DNA of 64,000 nt from JAGQVA01 sp033764335 (GCA_033764335.1 JANRJC010000042.1:76612-140611); one strand, 5' to 3'. Positions 18,636 through 27,618 are shown, counted from the first letter of the stretch. Notes: generated from the letters alone by a model not told the origin. Made by a program: numbers and translations.

Positions 18636-18658
18636 GGGGCGAATAAAAAATTCGCCCC
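18636..18658. other. Perfect 9-bp hairpin in the prmC/gldN-like intergenic region
   Basis: GGGGCGAAT and ATTCGCCCC flank an AAAAA loop. No long T tract follows on either strand, so it is not a textbook terminator. It sits 139 bp before the gldN-like start and 136 bp upstream of prmC. The surrounding 18501-18796 stretch shows no supported coding sequence. Confidence 0.6.
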
Positions 18659-18796
18659 GGCTTCAATAAAACCGGGAGAGGTACGTTTTTCTGATACCAA
18701 CCCCATCGCAGGTTGCCATTCAAAAACTAAGATAAAGAACATCAATCTGATTAAATTCTACCTGTTAGATTTTGTACTTACTTAAAGCGAGCAATC

Positions 18797-19663
18797 ATGC
18801 GATACTTCTTTTTTACAGTTGTGCTGACAGGGTTCAGCCTGCTGACTACTGTTCAGTCATTGACTGGACAACCCCATATCCGTAGTGAGGATCATTTCTG
18901 GCGAAAACGGGTAGTGAACCGTATCAGCCTTGTAGAGAAAATCAACCAGCCGTTGATTAGGTATGCGTCGGCTTATTATTCGGGGGAAAACCGATTTACC
19001 GAGACAGACGGTATTGTGCAATCTCTCGTTAATGGTTTGAAAAAAGGCAAATACCAGGCTTATGATCCCGACGATTGGAAAAAAATCTTAAACTACGAAG
19101 ATGTCCTAGCCCGAATGGTAGAATTTGACCAGGCTTTGATGATTGACGATTCGGAAGAATGGGAGGACGAAGATGTGGAAGAAGCATTTGACAAAAACGC
19201 TTCTGATGAATGGGTATATGAGGAAACCTCGGAACAATGGGCATCCCCTTTCGAAACCGATCCTCAGGCGCAGACTCCTGATCCCGTAGTTAAGCCTATT
19301 GATTTTGCCCCTTATGAAGAAGTGATCCACATGGTAGAGGATTGGATATTCGACAAAAATACTTCTACGATGGTGAAGCAGATAGATTATTTTGAAGTAA
19401 TCTGGGCAGATCCCACCGGTGCTTTACCTGAAAAAGTGCTAGCACGTTTTATGTGGGAAGATGTAAAGGATCAGTTGGATCAGACTCAGTGGAAAAGCCG
19501 TTTTAATGATGCAGAAAGCAGGTCGGTTAAAGAGGTTTTTGACCTGCGCATTTTCCACAGTTTTATGATTAATGTAGGCGGCAACCCTGTAATTTCTATT
19601 TCAGAGGCCGAACGCCGCCGCCAGGAACTGGTAGAATTTGAGCATCATCTCTGGAATTACTAA
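18797..19663 (+). CDS. GldN/PorN-like type IX secretion component
   Basis: 288 residues with a signal peptide (about 1-25, cleavage near LTGQ). EDHFWRKRVVNRISLVEKINQPL at the N-terminus, DWIFDKNTS in the middle and the closing LVEFEHHLWNY follow the GldN/PorN pattern. GldN forms the periplasmic ring of the T9SS with GldK and is needed for secretion and gliding. An acidic, low-complexity insert (about 115-165, many E/D/W) is unusual. Family members normally sit in gldKLMN; here the flanks are prmC and a dioxygenase gene, so this is either a detached gldN or a paralog. Confidence 0.8.
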   Translation: MRYFFFTVVLTGFSLLTTVQSLTGQPHIRSEDHFWRKRVVNRISLVEKINQPLIRYASAYYSGENRFTETDGIVQSLVNGLKKGKYQAYDPDDWKKILNYEDVLARMVEFDQALMIDDSEEWEDEDVEEAFDKNASDEWVYEETSEQWASPFETDPQAQTPDPVVKPIDFAPYEEVIHMVEDWIFDKNTSTMVKQIDYFEVIWADPTGALPEKVLARFMWEDVKDQLDQTQWKSRFNDAESRSVKEVFDLRIFHSFMINVGGNPVISISEAERRRQELVEFEHHLWNY

Positions 19664-19683
19664 AACTCCTTCCTTATTTTTTA

Positions 19684-19715
19684 AGCCGGATCCGAAAAGA
19701 TCCGGCTATTTTTAT
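19684..19715. terminator. Bidirectional intrinsic terminator
   Basis: AGCCGGATC (19684-19692), a CGAAAA loop and GATCCGGCT (19699-19707) form a perfect 9-bp stem, with ATTTTTATT after it and an A/T-rich run before. It lies between the converging gldN-like and PhyH genes and can serve both. Confidence 0.85.
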
Positions 19716-20665
19716 TCCCATCTTAAAGCAGGGCGCTGAGTCATCTCATGATAAGCGATAACATCTTCGGCAAAGTAGTGAACAACCATACTTTTTCGAG
19801 TAGATCCCGCTTTTTGGATCGGATGCCCCCCGTGAATGAGGTTAGCATGCCATATAAGCAAGTCGCCGGGCTGGGCTACAAATGTCGCAGGCTGAAGGTT
19901 ATACTCTTTAATAAGTGCCTCAATCTTATCCTCGTAATGCCGATTGGCGTCAGAACCCAAGGTAAAAAAACCGCCCCCATAAGGAAAGTCGTTATTTAGT
20001 ATATAGGGAAGTTTATGGCTGCCCGGGTAGTAAATCAGGCCTCCATTTTGATCATTAACATCTTCCAATGCCAGCCAGGTAGCGGTGAGATAACCGAGCG
20101 GGAAAGTGGTCATGTGGATCGAGTCAGAGTGCGGTCGCTGTTGGCTGCCCTTTAAAAAATTTATGCTTTGAAATGCTTTCATTTTTTTCCCGGTCAGAAA
20201 AGACATAAGCTTTACCAGCATTTTATCTGCAACCAGTACCTTCATGATTGCAGACTGGCGATAAGCAAACATGATTCTCCCTGAAGCATGAAAACTCACG
20301 ACTTTTTCCCGGATCAGGCGATCCACTTCTTCGTTTATTTGGGCGACTTTTTCCGAAGAAATAAATTGTTTCAGAATGAGGAAACCGTGATCAATCCAGC
20401 CCAGAATCTGTTGCTGAATTTCCGGCGAAAAAGCAGCAAACTCGGGGTGATTGACCACGGCAGTATGCGCATCTTCTCGATCCAGCCAGGGTATTTCACT
20501 CGTAAATCCTCTAAAATCACTGCTGGAAATCGGCGCAAAAACCGATTTTTTCAATCCATATTTCTGATAAAGGTTCCGATTGGAAAGAAGCCTGCGATAA
20601 TGCACAAGATTATAAAGTATATAGGTGATTTTTAGAGTCCGAATAAAGGTTAAAAACTTTTGCAT
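19712..20665 (-). CDS. Phytanoyl-CoA dioxygenase (PhyH) family protein
   Basis: 317 residues of the Fe(II)/2-oxoglutarate dioxygenase superfamily. The metal triad is visible as H179 and D181 in RPHSDS and a distal His in ANLIHGGHP (about 278-281); R290 may bind 2-oxoglutarate. LIYYPGSHKLPY is the family signature. Family members hydroxylate diverse small molecules and the substrate cannot be read here. The N-terminal ~40 residues have a short hydrophobic stretch but no clear signal peptide. Single-gene unit. Confidence 0.88.
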   Translation of the reverse strand: MQKFLTFIRTLKITYILYNLVHYRRLLSNRNLYQKYGLKKSVFAPISSSDFRGFTSEIPWLDREDAHTAVVNHPEFAAFSPEIQQQILGWIDHGFLILKQFISSEKVAQINEEVDRLIREKVVSFHASGRIMFAYRQSAIMKVLVADKMLVKLMSFLTGKKMKAFQSINFLKGSQQRPHSDSIHMTTFPLGYLTATWLALEDVNDQNGGLIYYPGSHKLPYILNNDFPYGGGFFTLGSDANRHYEDKIEALIKEYNLQPATFVAQPGDLLIWHANLIHGGHPIQKAGSTRKSMVVHYFAEDVIAYHEMTQRPALRWE

Positions 20666-20742
20666 GGGGTCGCTACTTTTCGAAGCAATATAGGGGATAA
20701 TTGCCTATCTTAACTTCAGGATATTCAAAACTTACCTGTTTC

Positions 20743-21411
20743 ATGTACAAGTTATACCTGATTGTATGCTATTTGATGTTTGAACTTCAAATAGTGGCAG
20801 CCCAAAATTTCAGCGGCGGTCTTGTATTAGGGATAAATGCAAGCCAGATAGACGGGGATAATTTTAAAGGATACCACAAGCGGGGAGGAACGCTGGGGGG
20901 GTATGTCAATTACCGTTTTTCTAAAACTTTTTCGGTACAGCCGGAGATATTGTTTGAGCAACTAGGCAGCCGTTCGCGGGATGACCGGTTTACTGTATTG
21001 GGGGGAACGGCCGTAGATTTGAAGATAAATTCGTTGAATATACCACTGATTCTGATGTTTCGCCATCCGATAGTAATGGGAGATAACACGGAGTTGGATG
21101 TGGATTGGTGTCTGGGCGCTTCTTTGGGTGTAAGGACAAACTGGCGGGATGTTCATGGAAATAGTCCGGAGATAAATTTTTTAAGGAGGTACGATTCCCG
21201 GCTCATAGCAGGACTGGATATTCCTTTAGGAACTTATCTGATCATAAATGGGCGCATCACCTATTCCCTTTTACCCACCCTGGACGAGGAGCTACCGATA
21301 CCCGGTCAAATAATGGAGGAACAATCGGGGCGACTTAGGTGGTACTATCGGTATCTTTCACTTTCCCTTCGGATAAACCTGATTCGGGCGGATCGCTGGA
21401 AGTATATTTAG
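20743..21411 (+). CDS. Outer-membrane beta-barrel protein (PorT-like fold)
   Basis: 222 residues from the ATG at 20743, which gives a signal peptide ending VAAQ; a TTG at 20701 in frame is less likely. The mature part has alternating beta strands and turns typical of the OMP_b-brl_2 domain (GLVLGINASQID, GGYVNYRFSKTFSVQPEILF, NIPLILMFRHP, ...LSLSLRINLI). The length predicts about eight strands. These proteins are abundant in Bacteroidota and mostly of unknown role. No operon partner. Confidence 0.75.
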   Translation: MYKLYLIVCYLMFELQIVAAQNFSGGLVLGINASQIDGDNFKGYHKRGGTLGGYVNYRFSKTFSVQPEILFEQLGSRSRDDRFTVLGGTAVDLKINSLNIPLILMFRHPIVMGDNTELDVDWCLGASLGVRTNWRDVHGNSPEINFLRRYDSRLIAGLDIPLGTYLIINGRITYSLLPTLDEELPIPGQIMEEQSGRLRWYYRYLSLSLRINLIRADRWKYI

Positions 21412-21459
21412 GCGAAAAGGAAAGATTTTCAAGAAAACGAAAATTGTTTCATTTTTTCC

Positions 21460-21491
21460 TTTGAAAATAGAATCAGATATGCGTAACTTGC
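21460..21491 (+). promoter_or_regulatory. Candidate promoter upstream of a possible structured RNA
   Basis: TTTG (21460-21463) and TAACTTGC (21484-21491, imperfect to TAnnTTTG) with a 20-bp spacer, within the usual 17-23 bp range. It would start a transcript near 21497, more than 350 nt before rpsL. Confidence 0.35.
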
Positions 21492-21496
21492 GGCGC

Positions 21497-21665
21497 GAAA
21501 TTAAGATAAGGGTTACATATCCTACCTAAATTTCACGGGCAGAGATGTCCGCTTCATGGCAATGCCTCCGGTCCTTCGGGCCCGTGGTATCCCGGAAGGT
21601 AAAAGTCAGTATGGAAGCAGATTTTTGGATAAATAATTCCAAAACTTGTGTAACACACCCTCTGC
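21497..21665 (+). ncRNA. Possible structured RNA upstream of rpsL, family unknown
   Basis: No reading frame is supported in 21412-21853. Long-range pairing is visible: GTTACA (21512-21517) with TGTAAC (21649-21654), which GGG/CCC can extend across an ACA bulge. Nested inside, CACGGGC (21534-21540) pairs with GCCCGTG (21580-21586). Inside that again is GGTCC-TTC-GGGCC. The size and central-bubble shape recall 6S RNA, but no diagnostic motif was recognised, and SRP, tmRNA and RNase P motifs are absent. It could also be a long leader of the ribosomal operon. Boundaries are guesses. Confidence 0.3.
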
Positions 21666-21794
21666 CTCTAACTTGATTGCCACCGCGAAACTGCGTTACA
21701 GGTGATGTACATGGGCGATCTTCCTCCCGGATGATTAGGTACAGACATTCCTGATTTCTTTCGTTTTATTTTTTTAAAATTAATAGCGTTCGGC

Positions 21795-21825
21795 TTGTCT
21801 TTGGTACAGATTATTCACACCTTTG
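21795..21825 (+). promoter_or_regulatory. Candidate promoter of the ribosomal-protein operon
   Basis: TTG (21795-21797) and CACCTTTG (21818-21825, one mismatch to TAnnTTTG) with 20 bp between, followed by GC; the start would be near 21832. This leaves a ~20-nt leader before the rpsL ATG at 21854. Confidence 0.45.
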
Positions 21826-21853
21826 CAGCCGCTTTTGATAAAGCATAAGAAAT

Positions 21854-22228
21854 ATGCCTACTATACAACAATTAATTCGAAAAGGAAGGGAAGCAAAGCA
21901 CGATAAAAGTAAATCGCCTGCTTTAGAGAACTGTCCCCAAAGAAGAGGTGTATGTCTTCGGGTATATACCACCACTCCTAAAAAACCAAACTCAGCCCTG
22001 CGCAAGGTGGCCCGTGTTCGTCTTACTAACCAAAAAGAAGTGAACGCATACATCGGCGGTGAAGGACATAACCTTCAGGAACACTCAATTGTATTGGTAA
22101 GAGGCGGACGTGTGAAGGATTTACCAGGGGTAAGATATCACATCGTCAGAGGTGCTCTTGACACAGCAGGTGTGGAAGGAAGAAAACAGGCGCGTTCGAA
22201 ATATGGTACCAGAAGAGCCAAAAAGTAG
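21854..22228 (+). CDS. rpsL: 30S ribosomal protein S12
   Basis: 124 residues. S12 lines the decoding site and controls tRNA selection accuracy. K43 (in TPKKPNSALR) and K88 (in GRVKDLPGVRYH), the classic streptomycin-resistance positions, both carry the wild-type lysine. D89, the usual methylthiolation site, is also present. First gene of the uninterrupted plus-strand cluster, 9 bp before rpsG. Confidence 0.98.
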   Translation: MPTIQQLIRKGREAKHDKSKSPALENCPQRRGVCLRVYTTTPKKPNSALRKVARVRLTNQKEVNAYIGGEGHNLQEHSIVLVRGGRVKDLPGVRYHIVRGALDTAGVEGRKQARSKYGTRRAKK

Positions 22229-22237
22229 TAAGGAATC

Positions 22238-22705
22238 ATGAGAAAGACCAGAGCCAAAAACCGAATAATTATCCCCGACTCTCGTTTCGGAGACGTTCAA
22301 ATCACAAAATTTGTGAATAACTTGATGGTCGAGGGAAAGAAAAGTGTGGCGTTCAGTGTTTTTTACGGGGCAATGGATATTATAGAAGCCCGTTCTGACC
22401 AGCCGGCATTAGAGGTATTCAGAGCGGCACTAAATAATGCAATGCCTTCTGTGGAAGTAAAAAGTCGTCGTGTAGGAGGTGCTACCTTCCAGGTACCCAC
22501 CGAAGTACACCCCAAAAGAAAAGAAGGTCTTGGTATCCGGTGGCTGATCCGCTACGCAAAATCCCGTAACGGAAAATCCATGGAGGATAAACTTGCAGCC
22601 GAATTTATGGCTGCGGCAAAAGGAGAAGGTGCTGCCGTGAAAAAGAAAGAAGATACGCATCGGATGGCAGAGGCAAACAAAGCATTCTCTCACTTCAGAT
22701 TTTAG
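22238..22705 (+). CDS. rpsG: 30S ribosomal protein S7
   Basis: 155 residues, the usual bacterial length. S7 nucleates assembly of the 30S head by binding 16S rRNA and contacts E-site tRNA. The N-terminal basic arm (MRKTRAKNRI), the beta-hairpin around VGGATFQVPTEV and the helical core (RWLIRYAKSR) are intact. In enterobacteria S7 represses the str operon; no equivalent site was identified here. fusA follows after 31 bp. Confidence 0.98.
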   Translation: MRKTRAKNRIIIPDSRFGDVQITKFVNNLMVEGKKSVAFSVFYGAMDIIEARSDQPALEVFRAALNNAMPSVEVKSRRVGGATFQVPTEVHPKRKEGLGIRWLIRYAKSRNGKSMEDKLAAEFMAAAKGEGAAVKKKEDTHRMAEANKAFSHFRF

Positions 22706-22736
22706 TATTTAAAGCATAGAATCGAAGGACATTACA

Positions 22737-24845
22737 ATGAAAAAAGTACCATTAAAGGATATCCGTAACATAGGCATCATGGCTCACATTGATGCAGGGA
22801 AAACCACCACCACGGAACGGATTCTCTACTATACGGGTATCTCACATAAAATAGGAGAAGTCCATGATGGTGCCGCTACTATGGACTGGATGGAACAGGA
22901 GCAGGAAAGAGGTATCACTATTACCGCAGCTGCTACCACCACTTTCTGGCCTTATAATGATATTGAACATCGTATCAACATCATTGACACTCCCGGACAC
23001 GTGGATTTTACCGTAGAAGTAGAGAGATCTCTTCGCGTACTCGATGGCGCAGTTGCTGTATTCTGCTCCGTAGGTGGAGTTGAACCCCAAAGTGAAACGG
23101 TATGGCGGCAGGCCGACAAGTATCGTGTTCCTCGCATTGGGTTTGTAAATAAAATGGACCGCTCTGGTGCTGACTTTTTCGAAGTCGTGCGTCAGGTTAA
23201 AGATATGCTCGGAGCTAATCCCGTGCCTATTCAGATTCCAATTGGCGATGAAGTAAACTTCAAAGGGGTAGTAGATCTTCTCGACAACCGGGCGATCCTA
23301 TGGAACGAGCACGACATGGGCATGACCTATGAAGTCATAGATATCCCGGCAGATCTCGTAGATACCGTAACAAAATGGCGCACAACAATGATTGAGGCCA
23401 TCGCGGAATACGATGACGCGCTGATGGAAAAATACTTTGACGATCCGGATACGATTACTCGGGAAGAACTTCTTTCTGCTCTTCGTAAAGCCACTCTTGA
23501 CCTCGCCATCACGCCGATGCTTTGTGGCTCCGCTTTTAAAAATAAGGGGGTTCAGGCGGTACTTGACGCAGTTTGTGCGTTGTTACCTTCTCCCATGGAT
23601 GTACCTCCGGTAGTAGGTATTAATCCCGATACCGATAAAGAAGAATCGCGAAGTGCAAATACAAGTGAGCCCTTTACTGCGCTCGCATTTAAAATCATGA
23701 CCGATCCTTATGTAGGACGTCTTTCTTTCTTCCGGGTTTATTCCGGCAGATTGGACGGAGGCTCCTATATTCTGAATAATCGCACAGGTAGTAAAGAGCG
23801 TCTTAGCCGTATCCTCCAAATGCACGCCAATAAGCAAAACCAAATTGATATGGTTGAAGCAGGCGATATCGCAGCCGGAGTAGGTATGAAAGATATTCGG
23901 ACGGGTGATACCCTCACGGATCTTAACCACCCTCTTACACTGGAATCTATTGTATTCCCTGAACCGGTAATCAAACTCGCCGTTGAGCCTAAAACGCAGA
24001 AAGACGAAGAAAAACTCGGCGTAGGCCTTTCTAAACTGGCGGAAGAAGATCCAACCTTTCAGGTAAAAACGGATGAAGAGACGGGACAGACCATTATTGC
24101 CGGTATGGGGGAACTTCACCTGGAAATTATTGTAGATCGCCTGAAGCGTGAATTTAAAGTGGAAGTTAACCAGGGGCAACCTCAGGTTTCTTACCGGGAA
24201 GCAATTACCAAAAAAGTTCAGCATCGCGAGGTCTATAAAAAACAAACCGGTGGTCGTGGTAAGTTCGCCGATATTCAGGTGGAAATCGGCCCCGTGGAAG
24301 GTGAGTCTGGACAAGGATACGAATTTGTCAATGATATTAAAGGTGGGGCGATCCCGAAAGAGTTTATCCCTGCTGTTGAAAAAGGTTTCCGTGAAGCAAT
24401 GAATCAAGGCGTATTGGCGGGTTACCAGCTTGATGGTCTGCGGGTCAGACTATTCGATGGTAGTTTCCATGCAGTTGACTCAGATCAGCTTTCATTTGAA
24501 CTCGCCGCCCGTACCGCATTCCGTACTGCTTTGCCTAAGGCTGGAGCAGTATTGAAGGAACCCATTATGGCCGTAGAAGTAGTAACTCCTGAAGAATATA
24601 TGGGTAGTGTGGTCGGCGACTTAAACCGCCGTCGTGGAAAAATTGAAAACATGGGCGACCGGGGTAATTCTAAGGTTGTAAAAGCTAAAGTACCCCTTTC
24701 TGAAATGTTTGGATATGTAACAGATCTGCGCACGATTTCATCGGGTAGAGCTGCATCCACCATGCAATTTTCACACTATCAGGAAGCACCTTCCGGTATT
24801 CAGGAAGAAGTAATCGCAAAAGTAAAAGGTCTTACAAAAGTATAG
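22737..24845 (+). CDS. fusA: Translation elongation factor G
   Basis: 702 residues. This GTPase drives translocation and ribosome recycling. G1 AHIDAGKTTT (about residues 16-25), the switch region RGITITAAA, G3 DTPGHVDF, G4 NKMD and the domain IV loop are all present. It is a single, complete fusA with normal spacing. tuf does not follow it, unlike in Proteobacteria; rpsJ comes next after 32 bp, as in other Bacteroidota. Confidence 0.98.
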   Translation: MKKVPLKDIRNIGIMAHIDAGKTTTTERILYYTGISHKIGEVHDGAATMDWMEQEQERGITITAAATTTFWPYNDIEHRINIIDTPGHVDFTVEVERSLRVLDGAVAVFCSVGGVEPQSETVWRQADKYRVPRIGFVNKMDRSGADFFEVVRQVKDMLGANPVPIQIPIGDEVNFKGVVDLLDNRAILWNEHDMGMTYEVIDIPADLVDTVTKWRTTMIEAIAEYDDALMEKYFDDPDTITREELLSALRKATLDLAITPMLCGSAFKNKGVQAVLDAVCALLPSPMDVPPVVGINPDTDKEESRSANTSEPFTALAFKIMTDPYVGRLSFFRVYSGRLDGGSYILNNRTGSKERLSRILQMHANKQNQIDMVEAGDIAAGVGMKDIRTGDTLTDLNHPLTLESIVFPEPVIKLAVEPKTQKDEEKLGVGLSKLAEEDPTFQVKTDEETGQTIIAGMGELHLEIIVDRLKREFKVEVNQGQPQVSYREAITKKVQHREVYKKQTGGRGKFADIQVEIGPVEGESGQGYEFVNDIKGGAIPKEFIPAVEKGFREAMNQGVLAGYQLDGLRVRLFDGSFHAVDSDQLSFELAARTAFRTALPKAGAVLKEPIMAVEVVTPEEYMGSVVGDLNRRRGKIENMGDRGNSKVVKAKVPLSEMFGYVTDLRTISSGRAASTMQFSHYQEAPSGIQEEVIAKVKGLTKV

Positions 24846-24877
24846 GTAGTACCTGTACTCTTCTTAATCTTTGAGCA

Positions 24878-25183
24878 ATGACCCAGAAGATTAGAATTAA
24901 ACTAAAATCGTACGATCACAATCTGGTGGATAAATCTGCCGAAAAAATCGTACGTACGGTGAAGTCCACCGGCGCCATCGTAAGTGGACCGATCCCGTTA
25001 CCTACAGAGCGCTCTGTAATCACCGTAAACCGCTCTCCCCACGTCAATAAAAAGTCTAGGGAGCAGTTCGAAATCAGTTCTTACAAACGTTTAATCGACA
25101 TTTTTAGCTCGAGTTCCAAAACGGTTGACGTACTGATGAAGCTCGAACTTCCCAGTGGTGTTGATGTGGAGATTAAAGTGTAA
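24878..25183 (+). CDS. rpsJ: 30S ribosomal protein S10
   Basis: 101 residues, normal length. S10 belongs to the 30S head; in many bacteria it is also NusE, binding NusB and NusG during antitermination. The long loop that enters the ribosome holds VNRSPHVNKKSREQFE. It begins the S10 block; here that block is fused behind fusA with no promoter-sized gap, so str and S10 are probably one transcription unit. Confidence 0.98.
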   Translation: MTQKIRIKLKSYDHNLVDKSAEKIVRTVKSTGAIVSGPIPLPTERSVITVNRSPHVNKKSREQFEISSYKRLIDIFSSSSKTVDVLMKLELPSGVDVEIKV

Positions 25184-25205
25184 TTATTCTATTAATTGAA
25201 AAAAG

Positions 25206-25838
25206 ATGGCAGGAATCATAGGAAAGAAAGTAGGGATGACCAATATTTTCGATGAAAATCGAAAAAACATTGCCTGTACTTTGATATATGCCGAACCCAA
25301 TGTGGTTACTCAGATTAAGACTGAGAAGTTGGTCAATGGTAAAACGGACGGCTATAATGCAGTACAGTTAGCCTTTGATGAAAAGAAAGAAAAAAATACT
25401 ACCAAAGCCCTCCAAGGACACTTTGAAAAAGCCGGAACAACTCCCAAACGTAAATTGGTCGAGATTGATTTCTCTGGTATAGAACTGAAACTTGGAGATA
25501 CGGTGGGCGTGGATATTTTTGAAGAAGGTGAATTCGTGGATGTTGTAGGTCTCTCAAAAGGAAAAGGCTTTCAGGGGGTTGTAAAACTCCACGGTTTCAG
25601 CGGTGTGGGTGCTCGTACGCACGGTCAACACAACCGGGAGCGTGCTCCAGGCTCACTCGGACCAGGTTCTACTCCTTCCCGTGTATTTAAGGGGATGAAA
25701 ATGGCTGGCCGTATGGGCGGCAACAGAGTAAAGGTTCAAAACCTCAGAATTATTAAAGTAATCCCTGAGAAAAATCTTTTGGTTGTTTCCGGATCCATAC
25801 CGGGACATAAAGGGTCATACGTCATTGTAGAGAAGTAA
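25206..25838 (+). CDS. rplC: 50S ribosomal protein L3
   Basis: 210 residues. L3 reaches the peptidyl-transferase centre with a long loop, seen here as ARTHGQHNRERAPGSLG followed by KMAGRMGG. The position of the glutamine methylated by PrmB in E. coli is not obviously conserved: the local sequence is GPGSTPSRVFKG. It is separated from rplD by one base, indicating tight coupling. Confidence 0.97.
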   Translation: MAGIIGKKVGMTNIFDENRKNIACTLIYAEPNVVTQIKTEKLVNGKTDGYNAVQLAFDEKKEKNTTKALQGHFEKAGTTPKRKLVEIDFSGIELKLGDTVGVDIFEEGEFVDVVGLSKGKGFQGVVKLHGFSGVGARTHGQHNRERAPGSLGPGSTPSRVFKGMKMAGRMGGNRVKVQNLRIIKVIPEKNLLVVSGSIPGHKGSYVIVEK

Positions 25839-25839
25839 T

Positions 25840-26472
25840 ATGGAAGTAGCAGTTTATAATATAGAAGGTTCGGAAACCGGTAGAACGGTTTCTCTCTCCG
25901 AGGAAATATTCGGTTTGCAGAGCCCGAGTGATCATGCCATCTATCAGGATGTGCGGTTGATTCTCGCCAATCAGCGCCAGGGTACTCATAAGGCAAAAGA
26001 GCGTGGTGAAGTTTCCGCCACTACTAAAAAGCCCTATCGTCAGAAAGGAACCGGTAACGCCCGTCAGGGTAGCCGAAAATCACCTCTTTGGCGTCATGGT
26101 GGCCGGGTATTTGGCCCAAGACCCCGAGACTATGGATTTAAGCTGAATCGCAAACTGAAACAGCTCGCTCGCAAAAGTGCATTGACTTACAAAGCACGAG
26201 AGGAACAAATTCGGGTGGTGGAGAGTTTTGCAATGGATGCACCCAAAACTAAACAGTTTCTTAATATCCTTAATAAACTGGAATTGGGCAATAAGAAAAC
26301 CCTGATGGTATTGGGTGATTACAATCCAAATATTTACCTCTCAGGTCGCAATCTCCCCAAAGCTCAGATTATGACTGTAGCGGATCTGAATACTTACGAT
26401 ATTCTGAATGCAGAGACACTGATTATTACGGAGGATGCTGTGAGTATTATCAACGAAAAATTAGCAAACTAA
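25840..26472 (+). CDS. rplD: 50S ribosomal protein L4
   Basis: 210 residues. The long basic loop (about residues 45-100, with KPYRQKGTGNARQGS and WRHGGRVFGP) lines the exit tunnel and, in other bacteria, affects macrolide binding. L4 is the autogenous repressor of the S10 operon in E. coli; the leader needed for that is not recognisable here. ATG one base after the rplC stop. Confidence 0.97.
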   Translation: MEVAVYNIEGSETGRTVSLSEEIFGLQSPSDHAIYQDVRLILANQRQGTHKAKERGEVSATTKKPYRQKGTGNARQGSRKSPLWRHGGRVFGPRPRDYGFKLNRKLKQLARKSALTYKAREEQIRVVESFAMDAPKTKQFLNILNKLELGNKKTLMVLGDYNPNIYLSGRNLPKAQIMTVADLNTYDILNAETLIITEDAVSIINEKLAN

Positions 26473-26476
26473 AGTC

Positions 26477-26770
26477 ATGAGTATCCTGAAAAGACCGATC
26501 ATTACGGAAAAAATGGCCGATTTTACGGAAAAAGGCCTGACGAAATATGGATTTGAGGTTGGACTGCATGCTTCCAAAAGCGAGGTCAAAAAAGAAGTTG
26601 AACGGGTTTACGAAGTCGAAGTGGATAATGTGAGGACGATGATTGTGAGAGGTAAAAGACGTACCCGGTTTACCAAGAAGGGTATAATACACGGGAAGTC
26701 TTCAAACTATAAAAAGGCGATCGTAACCCTTAAAGAAGGCAATGAGATTGATTTCTATAAGCATATTTAA
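26477..26770 (+). CDS. rplW: 50S ribosomal protein L23
   Basis: 97 residues. L23 sits at the tunnel exit and is the docking site for trigger factor and SRP. The N-terminal ILKRPIITEKM and the internal VDNVRTMIVRGKRRTRFTKK loop are typical. It overlaps nothing and follows rplD by 4 bp. Confidence 0.97.
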   Translation: MSILKRPIITEKMADFTEKGLTKYGFEVGLHASKSEVKKEVERVYEVEVDNVRTMIVRGKRRTRFTKKGIIHGKSSNYKKAIVTLKEGNEIDFYKHI

Positions 26771-26779
26771 AGAGAAGAG

Positions 26780-27607
26780 ATGGGTATCAAAAAATTAAAA
26801 CCGGTAACTCCCAGCCAAAGGCAAATGTCCATATCGGATTTTGATACGATTACCAAGTCGCATCCCGAAAAATCCTTGACGCATTCGCTCAAAAGTTTTG
26901 GAGGACGTAACCGGGAAGGGGGTATCACGATGCCTCACCGGGGCGGCGGACATAAAAAGAAATACAGGATCATTGATTTTAAAAGAGATAAATTTGGCAT
27001 ACCCGCAACGGTAAAAGCCATCGAATATGATCCTAACCGCTCCGCACGAATCGCTTTGTTGTTTTATGCAGATGGCGAAAAGCGTTATATTCTGGCTCCG
27101 GAAAAAATTCAGGTAGGCCAAAAAATCGTATCCGGAGAAGTAGTAGAACCGGAATTGGGCAATGCCATGCATTTATTCAGTATTCCTTTGGGCACATTCG
27201 TTCATAACGTTGAACTGTATCCGGGAAAAGGAGGTGCAATGGCAAGAAGTGCAGGCACTTATGTCCAAATCACGGCTAGGGAAGGAAAATATGTCACACT
27301 TCGTCTTCCTTCCGGCGAAACACGGATGGTGCTTGGAACCTGCATGGCAACCATCGGAGTGGTGAGTAATGCGGAGCATCAGAATATTCAGATTGGAAAG
27401 GCCGGACGGAATCGTTGGCTTGGAAAACGCCCACGCACAAGAGGTGTAGCAATGAACCCGGTAGATCACCCAATGGGTGGTGGTGAAGGTCGCGCCTCCG
27501 GTGGTCATCCGCGTAACCGCAATGGCCTGCCAGCAAAAGGATATAAAACCAGAAACAAGAAAAAATCTTCCAATCGCCTGATTATCAGTCGGAAGAAGAA
27601 AAGATAA
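26780..27607 (+). CDS. rplB: 50S ribosomal protein L2
   Basis: 275 residues. L2 is needed for subunit association and peptidyl-transferase activity. It has an OB fold followed by an SH3-like domain; the conserved GVAMNPVDHPMGGGEGR, with its near-invariant His close to the catalytic centre, is intact. The C-terminus ends in a basic run (RNKKKSSNRLIISRKKKR). Next gene after 11 bp. Confidence 0.98.
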   Translation: MGIKKLKPVTPSQRQMSISDFDTITKSHPEKSLTHSLKSFGGRNREGGITMPHRGGGHKKKYRIIDFKRDKFGIPATVKAIEYDPNRSARIALLFYADGEKRYILAPEKIQVGQKIVSGEVVEPELGNAMHLFSIPLGTFVHNVELYPGKGGAMARSAGTYVQITAREGKYVTLRLPSGETRMVLGTCMATIGVVSNAEHQNIQIGKAGRNRWLGKRPRTRGVAMNPVDHPMGGGEGRASGGHPRNRNGLPAKGYKTRNKKKSSNRLIISRKKKR

Positions 27608-27618
27608 ATTAATTACCA

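Noticed and set aside
18446..18745. 99-codon minus-strand frame with hydrophobic segments upstream of prmC
   Set aside because: It overlaps prmC, has no recognisable domain, and spans the 18636-18658 hairpin.
21591..21620. GGAA-containing stretch resembling the SRP RNA loop
   Set aside because: The surrounding symmetric loop and GCAGCC motif of SRP RNA are absent.
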